DNA from: Oopsacas minuta
Taxonomy: Eukaryota > Porifera > Hexactinellida > Lyssacinosida > Leucopsacidae
Length of the DNA: 64,000 nucleotides
Reading direction: 5' to 3'
NCBI GenBank assembly: GCA_024704765.1
Contig: JAKMXF010000188.1
Location: forward strand, 367,015 to 431,014
Shown piece after piece: positions 13,101 through 24,400 of this stretch (position 1 is the first letter of the stretch; each line of letters opens with the position of its first letter). The translations under genes and the position numbers were made by a program. The notes under the pieces were generated by a model. The model was not told the origin of the DNA. It searched no databases and worked only from the letters and a program-made list of their open reading frames with translations.

Positions 13101-15109
13101 TGAGATACAGGCTGGTAATGACATTTTCTGTTTAGAGAACTATCTTAGGAAGCTACAGACTAAACTAGAAGAGTGTCAGTATGAGGTTATGACTCTATAC
13201 AGTCAGCTGATTGATGAGGACAAGACTGATTTAATATTCGAGAAGATGTGTAGGAGTGGAGATGTTCAGCGTGTTAAAGATATAGTCGACGAGTAAGTTA
13301 TAATTGCTCGCATGTCAGAAATTTCGCGTCTCTAAATTGGGAAAACCTTAACCACATGTAGAAGTAGACCAGTGATGCTTTGCTAAAAAACGAAGTGGGT
13401 GAGCTCCCCATTGAAGTTAGCAATTTCTTAGAAAAACTTGGTGAAAACAGCCCCCAGGATAGAAGTTGGGGGCGTACCCGCCCTTCCCATACTGAGTAGA
13501 ACTGTTTTTGAATTGAAATTTATATTATTTGCTTTGGGGATTTACTTTTAGGAAAGAAATAAGTACCGAGCAGGAAATTCTGAATAATGGGTTAGTAGGA
13601 TTTGTTATGATATGGTGCTAGTTCATAGCTTCCTACTCATGTACCATTTGTACTTTATTGTATACCTGTGAAGTTAGTCTATTAGCAATTCGTAATTTGC
13701 ACTAATTTCCCTTAATATAAATTGTTTACTAATTGAGGATTCATTTTAATCCAAATTCCACTCCATGTCCCTGAATACACCTAACTTTTAGGCGAATACT
13801 TTTCTCATAGGCGAACACTACTGTACTATCCATTTACATTATATTTATTCTACAGATTCTTTACTGAGGTTTCTTACGAATCTATCTATCCTACACCTGT
13901 GATTGAGCCTATGTATCCTGAGGAACCGATGGATACAGTTGAGGAGATGGAGCAGAGACGATTGGAGCTTAACCGAGAGTTAGAACAGCTACAACAAGAA
14001 CTCGACCAAGCAGTTTCAGAGAAACAAATAATTTTCAACAAATATGTTGAAGTTTCGAATCGTCATATTTACGTAGAAGAGAGAATAAATGAACTTCTAG
14101 AAAGTGGAAATATTGATTCAGACGAGGGGAACGACTTGAGGAACGAGTTGCAAGAATTGCAAGCTGATCAAAATAATCTGAAATCTGAGCTTGCCATCAT
14201 TAAAGCACTAATTAGGGAGATTGAAGAGGAGATGAATGCTCTACTGTCTGAAGAAATACAATTGGAAATACTACGTAAGTCACAAACACTATAATTTATT
14301 CCGAAATCAGGCTACATTAGGCCCCATTTTATAGACTCACATCGCCCTCGTACAGTTGACTTTATTAAGTGGAGTCTACTGATACAGGATTAGATTTATA
14401 AACAAAAGCACAATTACGTATATCTCTCTTGCCTGCCTTGTTTATATTCACAGCTTGCCTAATTATTGTAGGCTACTATTACGTATATATTATAATTTGA
14501 AACAATCTTAACGGTCTAAACGTCCTGTCGTTATATCAGAAAAATACTCATACTAGCGATAATTATTAAATCTGTATGTTTTGCAAATTCTAAATTGATT
14601 CTTGTTTAGTTGGTGTGATGCCTGATCAGCCTGAAGAGCCTACAACAGAGTCTCCCATTGATGAATTCATAGACAATTTAGGTCCTGGCCCTGTCCAGTT
14701 TCAAGATGTAACCACTGAGAGTTCAGAAGTAGAGGAAGTATTTACAAATATTCCAACTGAAGAGGTAATCTACATAATTGATGATTATGATTTCCCTACT
14801 GAGACACCACACTTCGTCATAAATGATGATAGATTGTTTGAGTCAGAGGAAGAGGAAGGAGAACATCATGGAAAACTGTCAAAATACCTGATTGGGGTAT
14901 CGATAGGCGTGCTCGCATTACTCGGGGTTCTAATGATGTCCTTGTGTATTCCCCTAGCTGTAGTCATGAACAGAAACAAAGGCAAGAAGGTGCCATACGA
15001 CAAAGCTTCTCTGGCAGAGAAAGATCCTGCCATACTCCTTAAACAGACAGGGTTTGAAAATCCTATCTACAAGTTCTATGTCGAGAACTCTAAGGGGACA
15101 ATAAACTAG
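7176..15109 (+). CDS. APP-like type I membrane protein, 726 aa, multi-exon
   Basis: Spliced by eye from GT-AG sites with phases that agree throughout: 7176-7193, 7275-7302, 7548-7665, 7803-8234, 10905-11176, 12938-13292, 13552-13590, 13856-14274, 14610-15109 (2181 nt). Residues 1-21 are a clear signal peptide (MKISFQIILLLG..., cut after ANA). Next come six Cys (24-66), a 16-residue repeat (about 70-130), a strongly acidic Asp/Ser region (about 130-195), a helical region (about 220-400), a long coiled coil (about 440-560), an acidic juxtamembrane stretch and one membrane span (about 653-680). The 46-residue tail carries GFENPIYKFY (N711-Y714), close to the GYENPTYKFF of the APP tail, which in APP binds PTB adaptors such as Fe65 and X11. 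The order acidic region, helical domain, span and NPxY tail is also that of APP. The APP relationship is inference. A generic receptor using a PTB-binding tail is the alternative. Confidence 0.7.
7858..8033 (+). repeat. 48-bp coding tandem repeat
   Basis: About 3.5 copies of a 48-bp unit (16 codons, core DIMPTEGSTNLG) in exon 4 of the APP-like gene. The copies are almost identical at DNA level, differing by a few bases in the last, so the array is young. The unit length is a multiple of three, so copy-number change preserves the frame. Confidence 0.95.
8235..10904 (+). other. Intron 4 of the APP-like gene
   Basis: A 2.67-kb intron running from a GTAAGT donor to a TATATAG acceptor. I see no second gene in it; short ORFs near 8744 and 9014 lack recognisable motifs. 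Confidence 0.6.
11217..12526 (-). mobile_element. mariner element (DD34D), frameshifted transposase
   Basis: Terminal inverted repeats (GGGCACTCGAAAAGTTTTG at the left, its complement at the right) lie next to TA at 11215-11216 and 12527-12528, the mariner target. The minus-strand transposase starts at 12369 with a helix-turn-helix N-terminal region, then a paired-like domain ending in RSGRPN. Frame changes occur near 11910 and near 11490. Catalytic residues are visible in GDETW, HHDNASSH and SPDLAPCD, with 34 residues between the second and third Asp (DD34D). The C-terminus ends at 11281. It sits in intron 5 of the APP-like gene, only 40 bp after an exon and antisense to the gene. Inactive because of the frameshifts. 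Confidence 0.9.
12773..12820 (+). other. Possible optional exon of the APP-like gene
   Basis: After a good acceptor (TTTTAG) this stretch reads in frame from the preceding exon: E N L A E S F L M D Y M E E N F, 48 nt, and would rejoin the next exon in phase. The matching donor (GTTATC) is poor. A better donor at 12858 (GTACGT) would break the frame. Joining 11176 directly to 12938 is also in frame, so this is at most a cassette exon. Confidence 0.3.
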
Positions 15110-16700
15110 AAAATACACTCTTTTAACTCTAAATATAAATTGTTAAAAATATTAATGTTATCTTTTGATAGAGAAGTAGTCTCCTCATTCTTGGCAAGTG
15201 ATCATATTGCAATGTTTCCCATTTTACCCTATCAATGTAATTATTTTAATGTGTATTGTATCTCTTGTGGAACTCATTTGGTCTTTGATATTTTTGAGGG
15301 AATTCATTATAATCAATCAATCATATGTCATGTGTATTACATTACTAGGTTTCTTTAACTAGATTATAATATTACTATATTAATTTGTCATCAATATGCT
15401 ATAATTAGGAATTAGATAATGGAAATATCATGCAGGTTAATGCAAGTACGAGGCCTTAACTGTACGTGTTTACTTTTGTTGGATCATGTTGCTTGGATGT
15501 TATTACAAATACTACAGGGATATATCCAGGTGGTAGATGCCATACATTCATCTTTTTATATTATCTCAATTTCACTTTTGTTTTACGTCCAGAGTCGATT
15601 GAGGGACTAGTAAGAGCTACAAACTTGAAATTTGGCATGTGGATGTAAATTTGTTGAACCAGAGTTGTAATCTGGTCAACTTTTCAAATCCGACCAGACC
15701 CTAACTCAAGTGTATATAATAACTCAAAATCCTCTAGGCCAGTAGTTCTTGCATTTCGTGACTCAATTATTCAATTTTCAATCCCTTGCGACTCCACCAA
15801 CGGTATCTTTCTGGATTTGAATCTGTTCCTATACATGCGCCTCACGCAACCAACCAACCAACCAAGCGCATTAGTAACATTAATATATCCATTAAAAGGA
15901 TTTTAAGTTACCAGAATTTAGGTCCAATTAAGGATTCGGATAAAATTTAATGTCATTAATGTTACTAACATTAATTAAGACCTCAAGAAAATTTCAGCCC
16001 CTCTGTTAAACCTCAGCTCCACTACATATGACCATATATGGCACTAGGACTTTAGAATTCTGTTTTAGATATATTCCTTTTGCATTTTACATAATTAATT
16101 CCGACAATTATAATGATATGACTGTAATTCACAATTCCAAAAGTTCGAAATGATCAAGATACAACATCGAACCCGGACACGACCCGAAAAAGCCGAACCC
16201 GATTCCAACTCTGCGTTGAACGTAGAACAAGCTTTAAAATTTGACTCCATCGTAATTCATAAGTATAGGGCGGGTGGCATGACGTCATCTTTGCCCACCC
16301 TGACTCATGAGCCTAGTTGCGACAATGAGCCGCGATATACATACAACCTATCACAGATTTATCTATATGCGGCTGTTTGTAACTTTGTATGTATTAAGTT
16401 TTATTGTAAATTAATTGTTTGGATTTAATTAGCATTTTGTACTTTTCCATTTTTATTTGCTCTCAAATCATAATCACGCATCTTATTATATGGAAAGACA
16501 GGTAAGGACGTCTCACCTTTTCTGTATTTACGATTTATCTAATTTCCATACGGTATACTTATCTTTACCATGGATTCTCTAATTAGCCCATAAATACCCT
16601 TACAATTTACAGTACTCTATCAGTTCTGCATTACAAAAGCCAATCCCTAGCTGCCATCATGCATCATCTGGGCAGTTTATCTCTTAATCGAGATTGAGAA
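15110..16700. other. 3' flank of the APP-like gene, intergenic
   Basis: Contains the 3' UTR of the upstream gene and AT-rich intergenic DNA. Short inverted repeats occur around 16260-16330, but I found no gene. Confidence 0.4.
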
Positions 16701-16719
16701 CAGCTAGGGAGTATTAAGC

Positions 16720-17590
16720 TTAACGGTCATACTATCATATCTCCCACTCGCACCTTCCCTCCTCAAGTGAAGCCTGTTGTACCTGACTACAAGGCTAAAC
16801 AGCTGCCTACTGCTGTAAGAAATCTCAGATCAGAAACCTCCAACAGAACTGAACCGTACCAGTAGTATAGCAGTACATTACCAAACTGGAAACATTTACA
16901 TAGCAGATGAATACAACCATCGTGTACAAGTATTTAGCTGTAACGGAGACTATCTCTTCATGTTCAGTGAGAAGATGAGCCATCCAAGAACTATTTGTAT
17001 ATCTCACGATAAAGTGTTTGTTACACAATGTCGTGGTCATTGCATTAATAAGTACGAGCTAGGAGGGAACTAATCAATAGTGTTGGTAGTGAAAGAAATG
17101 GAGGAGCTACTATCCAAGTGGTCTAGTAATAGGTATATAAATATAACTATGTCTCAGATAGAAATAACAATTTATACTTAAGTTATACTGATAGAATAGA
17201 GTTCGAATCCTAACTCAAGAACAAATGTTCCATTCCATGCTATCAATAGACTTGTTTAACCATCCATTTGATGTTAAGGTTACAAGAGACAGAGTATTGG
17301 TGCTAGATAAGAGTAATCCGTGCATATTTGTGTTCAATACAAATCACGTTCTAACCAACAGCCTGATAACTAGAGGTGATGGTAAACAAACTAACTATCC
17401 TCTACGTTTCGACATAGACAGAGACTATAAAATTATTATGTGTGACTGCAGTAATCACTCTGTGTGCGTATTCAATCAGGAGGGAAAACAGATACACAAG
17501 ATTGGGAAGAAAGGTCAGAGTATCGGGGAGTTCTATCGCGCTATATGGAATAGTGCTAGACAACATAGGACACATTATAGTTGTGTGTGA
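16720..17590 (+). pseudogene. NHL-repeat protein pseudogene
   Basis: Fragments in at least two frames encode NHL beta-propeller repeats. Near 16855-17070 there is NIYIADEYNHRVQVF followed by a second blade start. At 17225-17590 three further blades appear (PFDVKV...VLVLDKSNPCIFVF; PLRFDIDRDYKIIMCDCSNHSVCVFNQEGK). A stop closes the first segment near 17070, and the last ORF ends abruptly. NHL propellers form WD40-like protein or RNA interaction surfaces, often behind RING/B-box domains, and none of those was found here. Undetected introns could explain part of the breakage, but the in-frame stop inside a blade favours a pseudogene. Confidence 0.6.
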
Positions 17591-18499
17591 GAAGAATACT
17601 AATAGTCTACAATTCTTCTGACTGACTTTAGTATTTAAAATTTACCAGTTGTGCTGATTAGTAGAGTGTAGATAGCTACGTTGTTATTTTCTTACTTTCT
17701 TTCGTTTTACATCTCCAATTAGTGATTAATTATTTATTGTTCGTGAATATTTTTGTAATTATTGTAGGACATTCGTTACGATAGTTGTAAGAATAAATAT
17801 ATTGTATCGTAGTATTATACTCAAGGGAGGATAACTCTATTCTAATAAATATATTACTGTTAATCATTAGTGTAAACCTGAGAACAAGGAGCGGGAGCTT
17901 CCGCTTTCCTCTACAGCTATACTTACGATGGGAGCCAGTCAACTCGTACCTATTTTACACCCACTCGATGTTGTCTTAGAGTATTTCTTGTTGCTTGTGG
18001 ACCCAGAGTTTTACTTGTACTATTCATACACGTGCCTCCAGCTGTTGATCAGAGGATTTGGCTCCCCCTCGATATTGAGTTGGCTAGAGACGAGTTCATG
18101 TATGACACGAGTTGACTGCCTATCCTTACGATCACTGTTGTATACATTCACAGGATATTCATTGCCACATCCCCTGATTTCCTTGATTCCCTTATTACAC
18201 ACGAAAATATGCAGATATAGCTATACACGAGACATTTTCGCTGGATTCTTAGTGACATCCCTTGAGGGTTGCAAATATTCACTGTATTTTTGCGGCATTT
18301 TAGGCTTGTTTCGTATTTTAGTCTTTGCACGGATATCCCACCGCTGTTCCGTGTTTTCGTAACAACCGCAGCACAATATACTAATTTGTTCTCGTGTGTA
18401 ACAATTAATGGTGAAATCTATTCACATATATTATTCCTAAATTAGCATTATTGTTTATTCCAATATAATTTGGATATATTTAACCGTTCATTAATCACT

Positions 18500-21400
18500 A
18501 TGAGCTCTCGAGAAACCGGAAGTGGTTTCAACTGGAAACAAATCCTGATTGTGACAGCTCCCATTGCTCTCAGTCTTGCGGCAGTTGTCACTATTTATAT
18601 ATACTATTCACGAAAAAAACGGAAGGAAGGTAATCAGGATATCCACACCTCTGAGGATTTGAAGAAGGATAAGAAGACAACATCAGTTAGACCCCTCACC
18701 CCGGAGCAGAGCCAAGCTAACGAAGAGGTATGTATATTGTATTGTACAAGTATTAGATACAATGGATACAGTTTATATAAGGGTTGTTCAATTAACAATG
18801 AGACTTTTTTTTCATAATTAATATAGTAAACCTATACTTATCATAATTGATTATCAAATGTTTCGATAAATTCCCCCTTTAACTTTATACATCGTTTTCA
18901 TCGTTCTGGTAACTTTTCCAGCCCAGTGGTATAGAATTCTTTAGGAGTCCCTTTTTCCCACTGTTTTATTTCGTACTCCAGCCGTTTGAAATCCTCAAAT
19001 CTCTTCCCTCGAAAGGGTCTCTTCATCTCTCCAAACTGCCAGTAGTCGCTGGGAGCCAGGTCTGGGCTATACGGGGGATGAGGGAGGCATTCGAATCCTA
19101 AGTCGTCAATTGCAGCCATTGTCTTGGAGCTTACATGGGGGCCTTGCGTTGTCATGTTGCAGTAATGCGCCACGTGTCAACTTGCCTCGCCTTTCACGTT
19201 TAATCGCTTGACGCAATTCTTTCAACTCGTCAACGTAATAATCACTGTTTATGGTTGTCTTCTCAGGCAACCAGTCGAGGTGTATAATTCCTTCCCTATC
19301 CCAAAATACTGTTACCATTCTCTTCCCTGCTGATTTTGCGGCCTTTACCTTGATGGGTACAGGTTCATCACGTCTTTTCCACTGCTTCGATTGAGTTTTG
19401 CTCTCTGGTTCATAATAATGAAACCAAGTTTCATCCCCCGTTACTATACGATCCAAAAATTCTTCCTCTGCCTTGTATCTTGAAAGTAATTATTTGCTAA
19501 CTCTGAACCTTTCGCGTTTTTGTTCTTTTGAAAGAAGTTTTGGGACCCAACGCGCAATTACCTTCGACATTTCCAGATCTTCAGTGATAATCGAGTGTAG
19601 TGTGGCTTTTGATATACCTACCCTCTCTTCTAACTCTCGCAGGGCTATTCGTCTGTCCTCGTCCAAAATTGTTTGGACCCTCTCGATATTACTGCAGGTT
19701 TTTGAGGAAGTCGGACGACCTGGACGAGGGTCATCGTGGAGTTCCTCATCGTCATTATCAAAACGTTCGATCCATCTATATATGGTAGCTTTCGAAGGAC
19801 ATTCATTACCGAAAATATCCTGCATTTCACGAAGAATGTATGAGCCAGTCTTCCCCTTTTTCCACTTGTACCAAATTATTTGTCGTTTTCCTTCTTTGCT
19901 AAAATCCATTAGTTGAAAAAGGTCGAGTAAAGAGTATATTGCATAGAAGTTAGACAATCAAGTTAGGCTTGTAATCTGATATTAGGCTTAGAGCTGTATT
20001 TACTAGACTATGAATTCGATACATTAGTCTCATTACTTATTGAACAACCCTTGTAAGAACTTCAGGGTCATGAGGAGAAGCACAAGAGATCCTTGCTGTA
20101 TTGAACATACATATTATACTCATGTCTAAGTCAAGCTCGAAATAGGACAATTTTACATCAATGGACGTAAATACCTGTAAAATGATCAAGTATTATATAA
20201 ATTGCTCAAATTATGCTCATCGTTCTTATTCATGCGCCGTTTTTTAGTGCAGTTCCTATAGGGAGATGCCCTAATGGCATGGACGATGTGCGACGTCTAT
20301 ATGTCCTCACAGCCGTGCGAAATCTAGCCGATTCACATGAAAATTGGTATACATATACATTTGGAACGGTTATAAAAAGAACAAATCAAATAGCCCCGAG
20401 CTACACTACCAGTCTGTGGGCTGGACATTTTTAATAACACAAACAATAGTTAAACAGGGGGGACCAATTTCTGCAAAACAATGTGACTGTGATATACTTC
20501 TGTTGCTCTGCAATGAATTTACCTTGGAAGGCTCTAATCATTTAGCCTGCTTGCTATATTAAGCGCCGTCTTAAACCAATCATATTTATTCAATAATTTG
20601 ATTCAGAATAATGGCGTCCTGGACCTGAAACAGGTGGTTAAATTGCAGTTAACACAGCACTTCATAGATTCCACAAATAATTGACAAAAATGTTCCCCCT
20701 ACAAATCTGGCCCTCCATTAGTGATTACTTAATACACTTTAGACATAATAGTAGGCCATTCATACTTTTTGCTAATCCGAACAGTCCTGTGCCAATGAAA
20801 ACACTAACTGTTCGGATTAGTGAAATAGCACTAATCCAATGGAGAATTATCACCTCGCTAATCCGAACTATAAAACATGGAAGTCTGTTCTAGATATTGC
20901 AGGCTCCTCTTGGGTTGGCCAACTTGGCCTACTATTTAGTTAAAGCCTATTAAGTAATCACTAATGGGGGACCAATTTCTGCAAAAACATCGTGCCTAAC
21001 ATATGCTGAATGGTGCTATTCACGAATCTATTAATGTATCCTAATAACCAACATTGCTGCTATACAGACTGCAGCCATGTGGTAATGGAATCTAGGAGAT
21101 AGACAGAGTAGTCGAATAAATGTGTATTTGATCTTTCAGTGGACCTTTCTATAACAACAATTATACCAGTCAAGTGGACGATGCAGTATTTACAAATGTT
21201 GGTTACAATAACTTGAGTATTGTAATTATTGCAATACTAAGGTTTAAGAAAAGATATACACATACTGTTATTAATCGAATTAGTGTTGATAATAGTATGG
21301 CATCTAAAGATAATCTCCCTGACAAATCAAACGATCTGTTGTATATCAAGAAAGTTAAGGAAAAGAAAGGTATGTATTGTGGGTATAGAAGGGACTATTT

Positions 21401-24400
21401 AGCTCAGAACCTGTCAGAAATGGAAGAAGGACTTATCATTTGTAAGAATTGTACAGGAATAATGCGAGAAGCTTCTTTCTGTAGAGGAGATACTACTTGT
21501 TTGGTTTGTAGTGAAACTCCAAGACAACTCAATCCAGTAAAAACTGTGCAAAGTTCTATAGAAAATTTACAAATAAAATGTCCTCTCCTCAGAGATTGTT
21601 GTTGGAAGGGAAAATTGTCAGAAGCTGAGAAACATTTGGTAGAGTGTAAGGTATTCCTTATACAATGTAATAACTGCAAACAGATATTTCTGAGAGGAGA
21701 GAGTAAAGAGCATTGTAAAGATTTATGTCCAATGCGGATAATCAGTTGTCGTTATTGTAACAAAAAGGAAAAAGCAATAGACCAGGAAAAACATTTTGAT
21801 GTTTGCTCGAAATATCCGATTTCTTGTCCAAATAAATGTGGAGATAAGTTTCCGAGAGGTGTATTGTCTGAACACAGAGCGAAGTGTGAGTTAAAAGAGA
21901 TTAGCTGTCCCTTTTCAGAGTATGGATGTCAAGCAAAGTCTATGTTAAGAAGAGATCTCATAGCTCACAAGAAGGAGTATATCTTAGAACATACAGACAT
22001 GAGCTTAATTGAAATCAAACAACTTAATGAAGGAATACAGCAACTGAGAGAGGAAAATAATTCTTTAAAGAAGAAACAAACTGAAATCCAATGGGAAGCA
22101 AAGACAATGAAGCAACTTGATGGAGTTGAGTGGGAAATAAAGAATATAGATAAACTACCTGCTGAATCACAGATACAAGAAGGACCAGAGTTCTCTCTTA
22201 ACAACTACAAACTGAGAATATATTGTACTACTACTATAGTTAGGAGATACGGTGGGGAAAGATTAAAATTCTATCTCCAGAGGATTACTGGAGAATTTGA
22301 CAACATTTTAGGAGCAGCTATTATCACTAATTACAAAGTAATTATAGTTAACAAACAAGATTACACAAAATCTCATTATGAAGAAGGAAGACTGAATTAT
22401 CAGCTGAAGATAGGTGTAAACAGTAATGACATCTATCTTGAATCAACTTGGACAAGTTGCTTAACAGCTAACAAATCTTTGTTTATACGATTCTACTTTG
22501 ATGTTAACAATAGTGTAGATTTGAAAAGTATTAAGGCTTCCCTTGAAAATTATAGGGATCCCTTTCAGGTTCGTCCAATAATGCGGGGGTCCTTTTAACG
22601 GCTAAATACATGTTTAGTTCTGTTTAGACTGAATTTATTTGTAATTTTGTTTTTATTTCTACTAACTACATTTCTTAATTACTCAATACTTACAGTTCAG
22701 AACATTTTATATCTCTGTCTGTGTTATGCTATTAAATATATGTACATTTTATAAATTTACACTGATATACTCTACTATAGGAGGAAGCAGCTATGAAATG
22801 GCTGATGGAGAAGAAAGCAGAAGCTAACAGCTGTTTCACTAAGAAGGAGTACGATAGGGCAGCAGAGATATACACTGAGCTGATTAAAGATTGTCCTCCT
22901 CTACCAGGTCTCAGGATAGACCTGTCTAAGATATATCATAACAGAGCTGCTTCCTATGAAAAGATGGTCAGTTATTATATTACTATTAAATTGTTCGTGT
23001 ATTTCTTTCTATTAATGCTAATTTTATTTCTAGTACCATGGATAAGTTTAATAAATTTTCTTTGTTTCTTGAGTCACGGTTAATCGGGTCAGCTGGCCAG
23101 AAACAGACCCATACTAATAGTTGTTAAATTGCCCCGGTCGGGCCAACGCCTTTAATCCGCATAATAGGGTCAAAATGTCTGGTCCCGATGTACTATATTA
23201 AGTGTAGTCTACTTTACTTATTCTAAGCTTAGCACAATTGAGTGATCAACATGTTTTAACGAGATAGATAATATATTATGAGTTTATTTATACAGCGATG
23301 ATTGGTAATACCGATCATCGCTAGGAGTGTATAATCCTGCCGATCATCCCAATCATGTGATAATATGTATTATAAATAATACTGAATATTAACATTGGTA
23401 GAAGCCATACTACCTTACAGCAACATGACTAGTTTCTCATATGAAAATTGTTTGAATTTACAACTTGCAATTGGCTTATTGTCTGAATATAAAATTGTAT
23501 GTATCTTTTTATTAATATAAGTAGTATGTATTATGATAAAGGAGAATAACAAGGCCTTTCAATTTTCTCTATCTATTCTCTTAAAAATTTGATAAATTTC
23601 AAGGATACACCTAAAGTTTGAATATGAATTATATGATAGCTATAATCTCTCCTCAGAATATCAATTCCAACCAGAATCACCTGGTTATTCAAATTCCCCG
23701 AATTCGATAATGAACAGGTATACCCACAAGTGGACTCTGACTTAAATTTGTGTAGATTGCCACCGATAAATGTTCATCAATATTCAAGTGTAAGTTTACA
23801 TCTAATTTCACCGTCTAATTCTGATCCAATTCAAAGAGAAGAAGATTTCATACTTGAAACGAGCGAAACAATATCATATCCTGATCCATCGATGGAAATA
23901 TTCATCCAGATAAGCTCAGGGCTGTAGAAGATGTTATACGGGTTAGAACAATCGATTTACCGAAGGATTTGTATAGGTAGGCAGATTGGATCATGGGACC
24001 CATGTTACGTTGACCCTTTGAATAACCTGTCCATAAAATGCTAGGACCAAGACTACTATAATAAAGGATTGTAGGCTGCCACTTGGGTCCATATGTTTTC
24101 TTGATATCTCCTAATCCACTAAACTGAGAAAGCTGTAACCATTGTGACTTAATCATGAAGATAACCATAAATGGTCATTTTTAAGGTTACGCAATAAGCT
24201 CAAGAGAAATCATATCAAAATGTATTACAATGGCATAGTAAGTGGGTCTATACTATGAATAGGATATTCTGATTTCACAATTTCTTCCCGATTTTCCAAT
24301 TATAATTGGATATTCATAAAAATGTGTCATCCATGGTCCCTACTTTAACTCGGGAATGAACCAACTTTATCACGACAATTTATATATTTTGTATAAAAAT

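Noticed and set aside
17928-18362. 144-codon hydrophobic ORF just before TOMM70
   Set aside because: No recognisable motif, unusual leucine/serine-rich composition typical of antisense AT-rich reading, and no splice or start context to support it.
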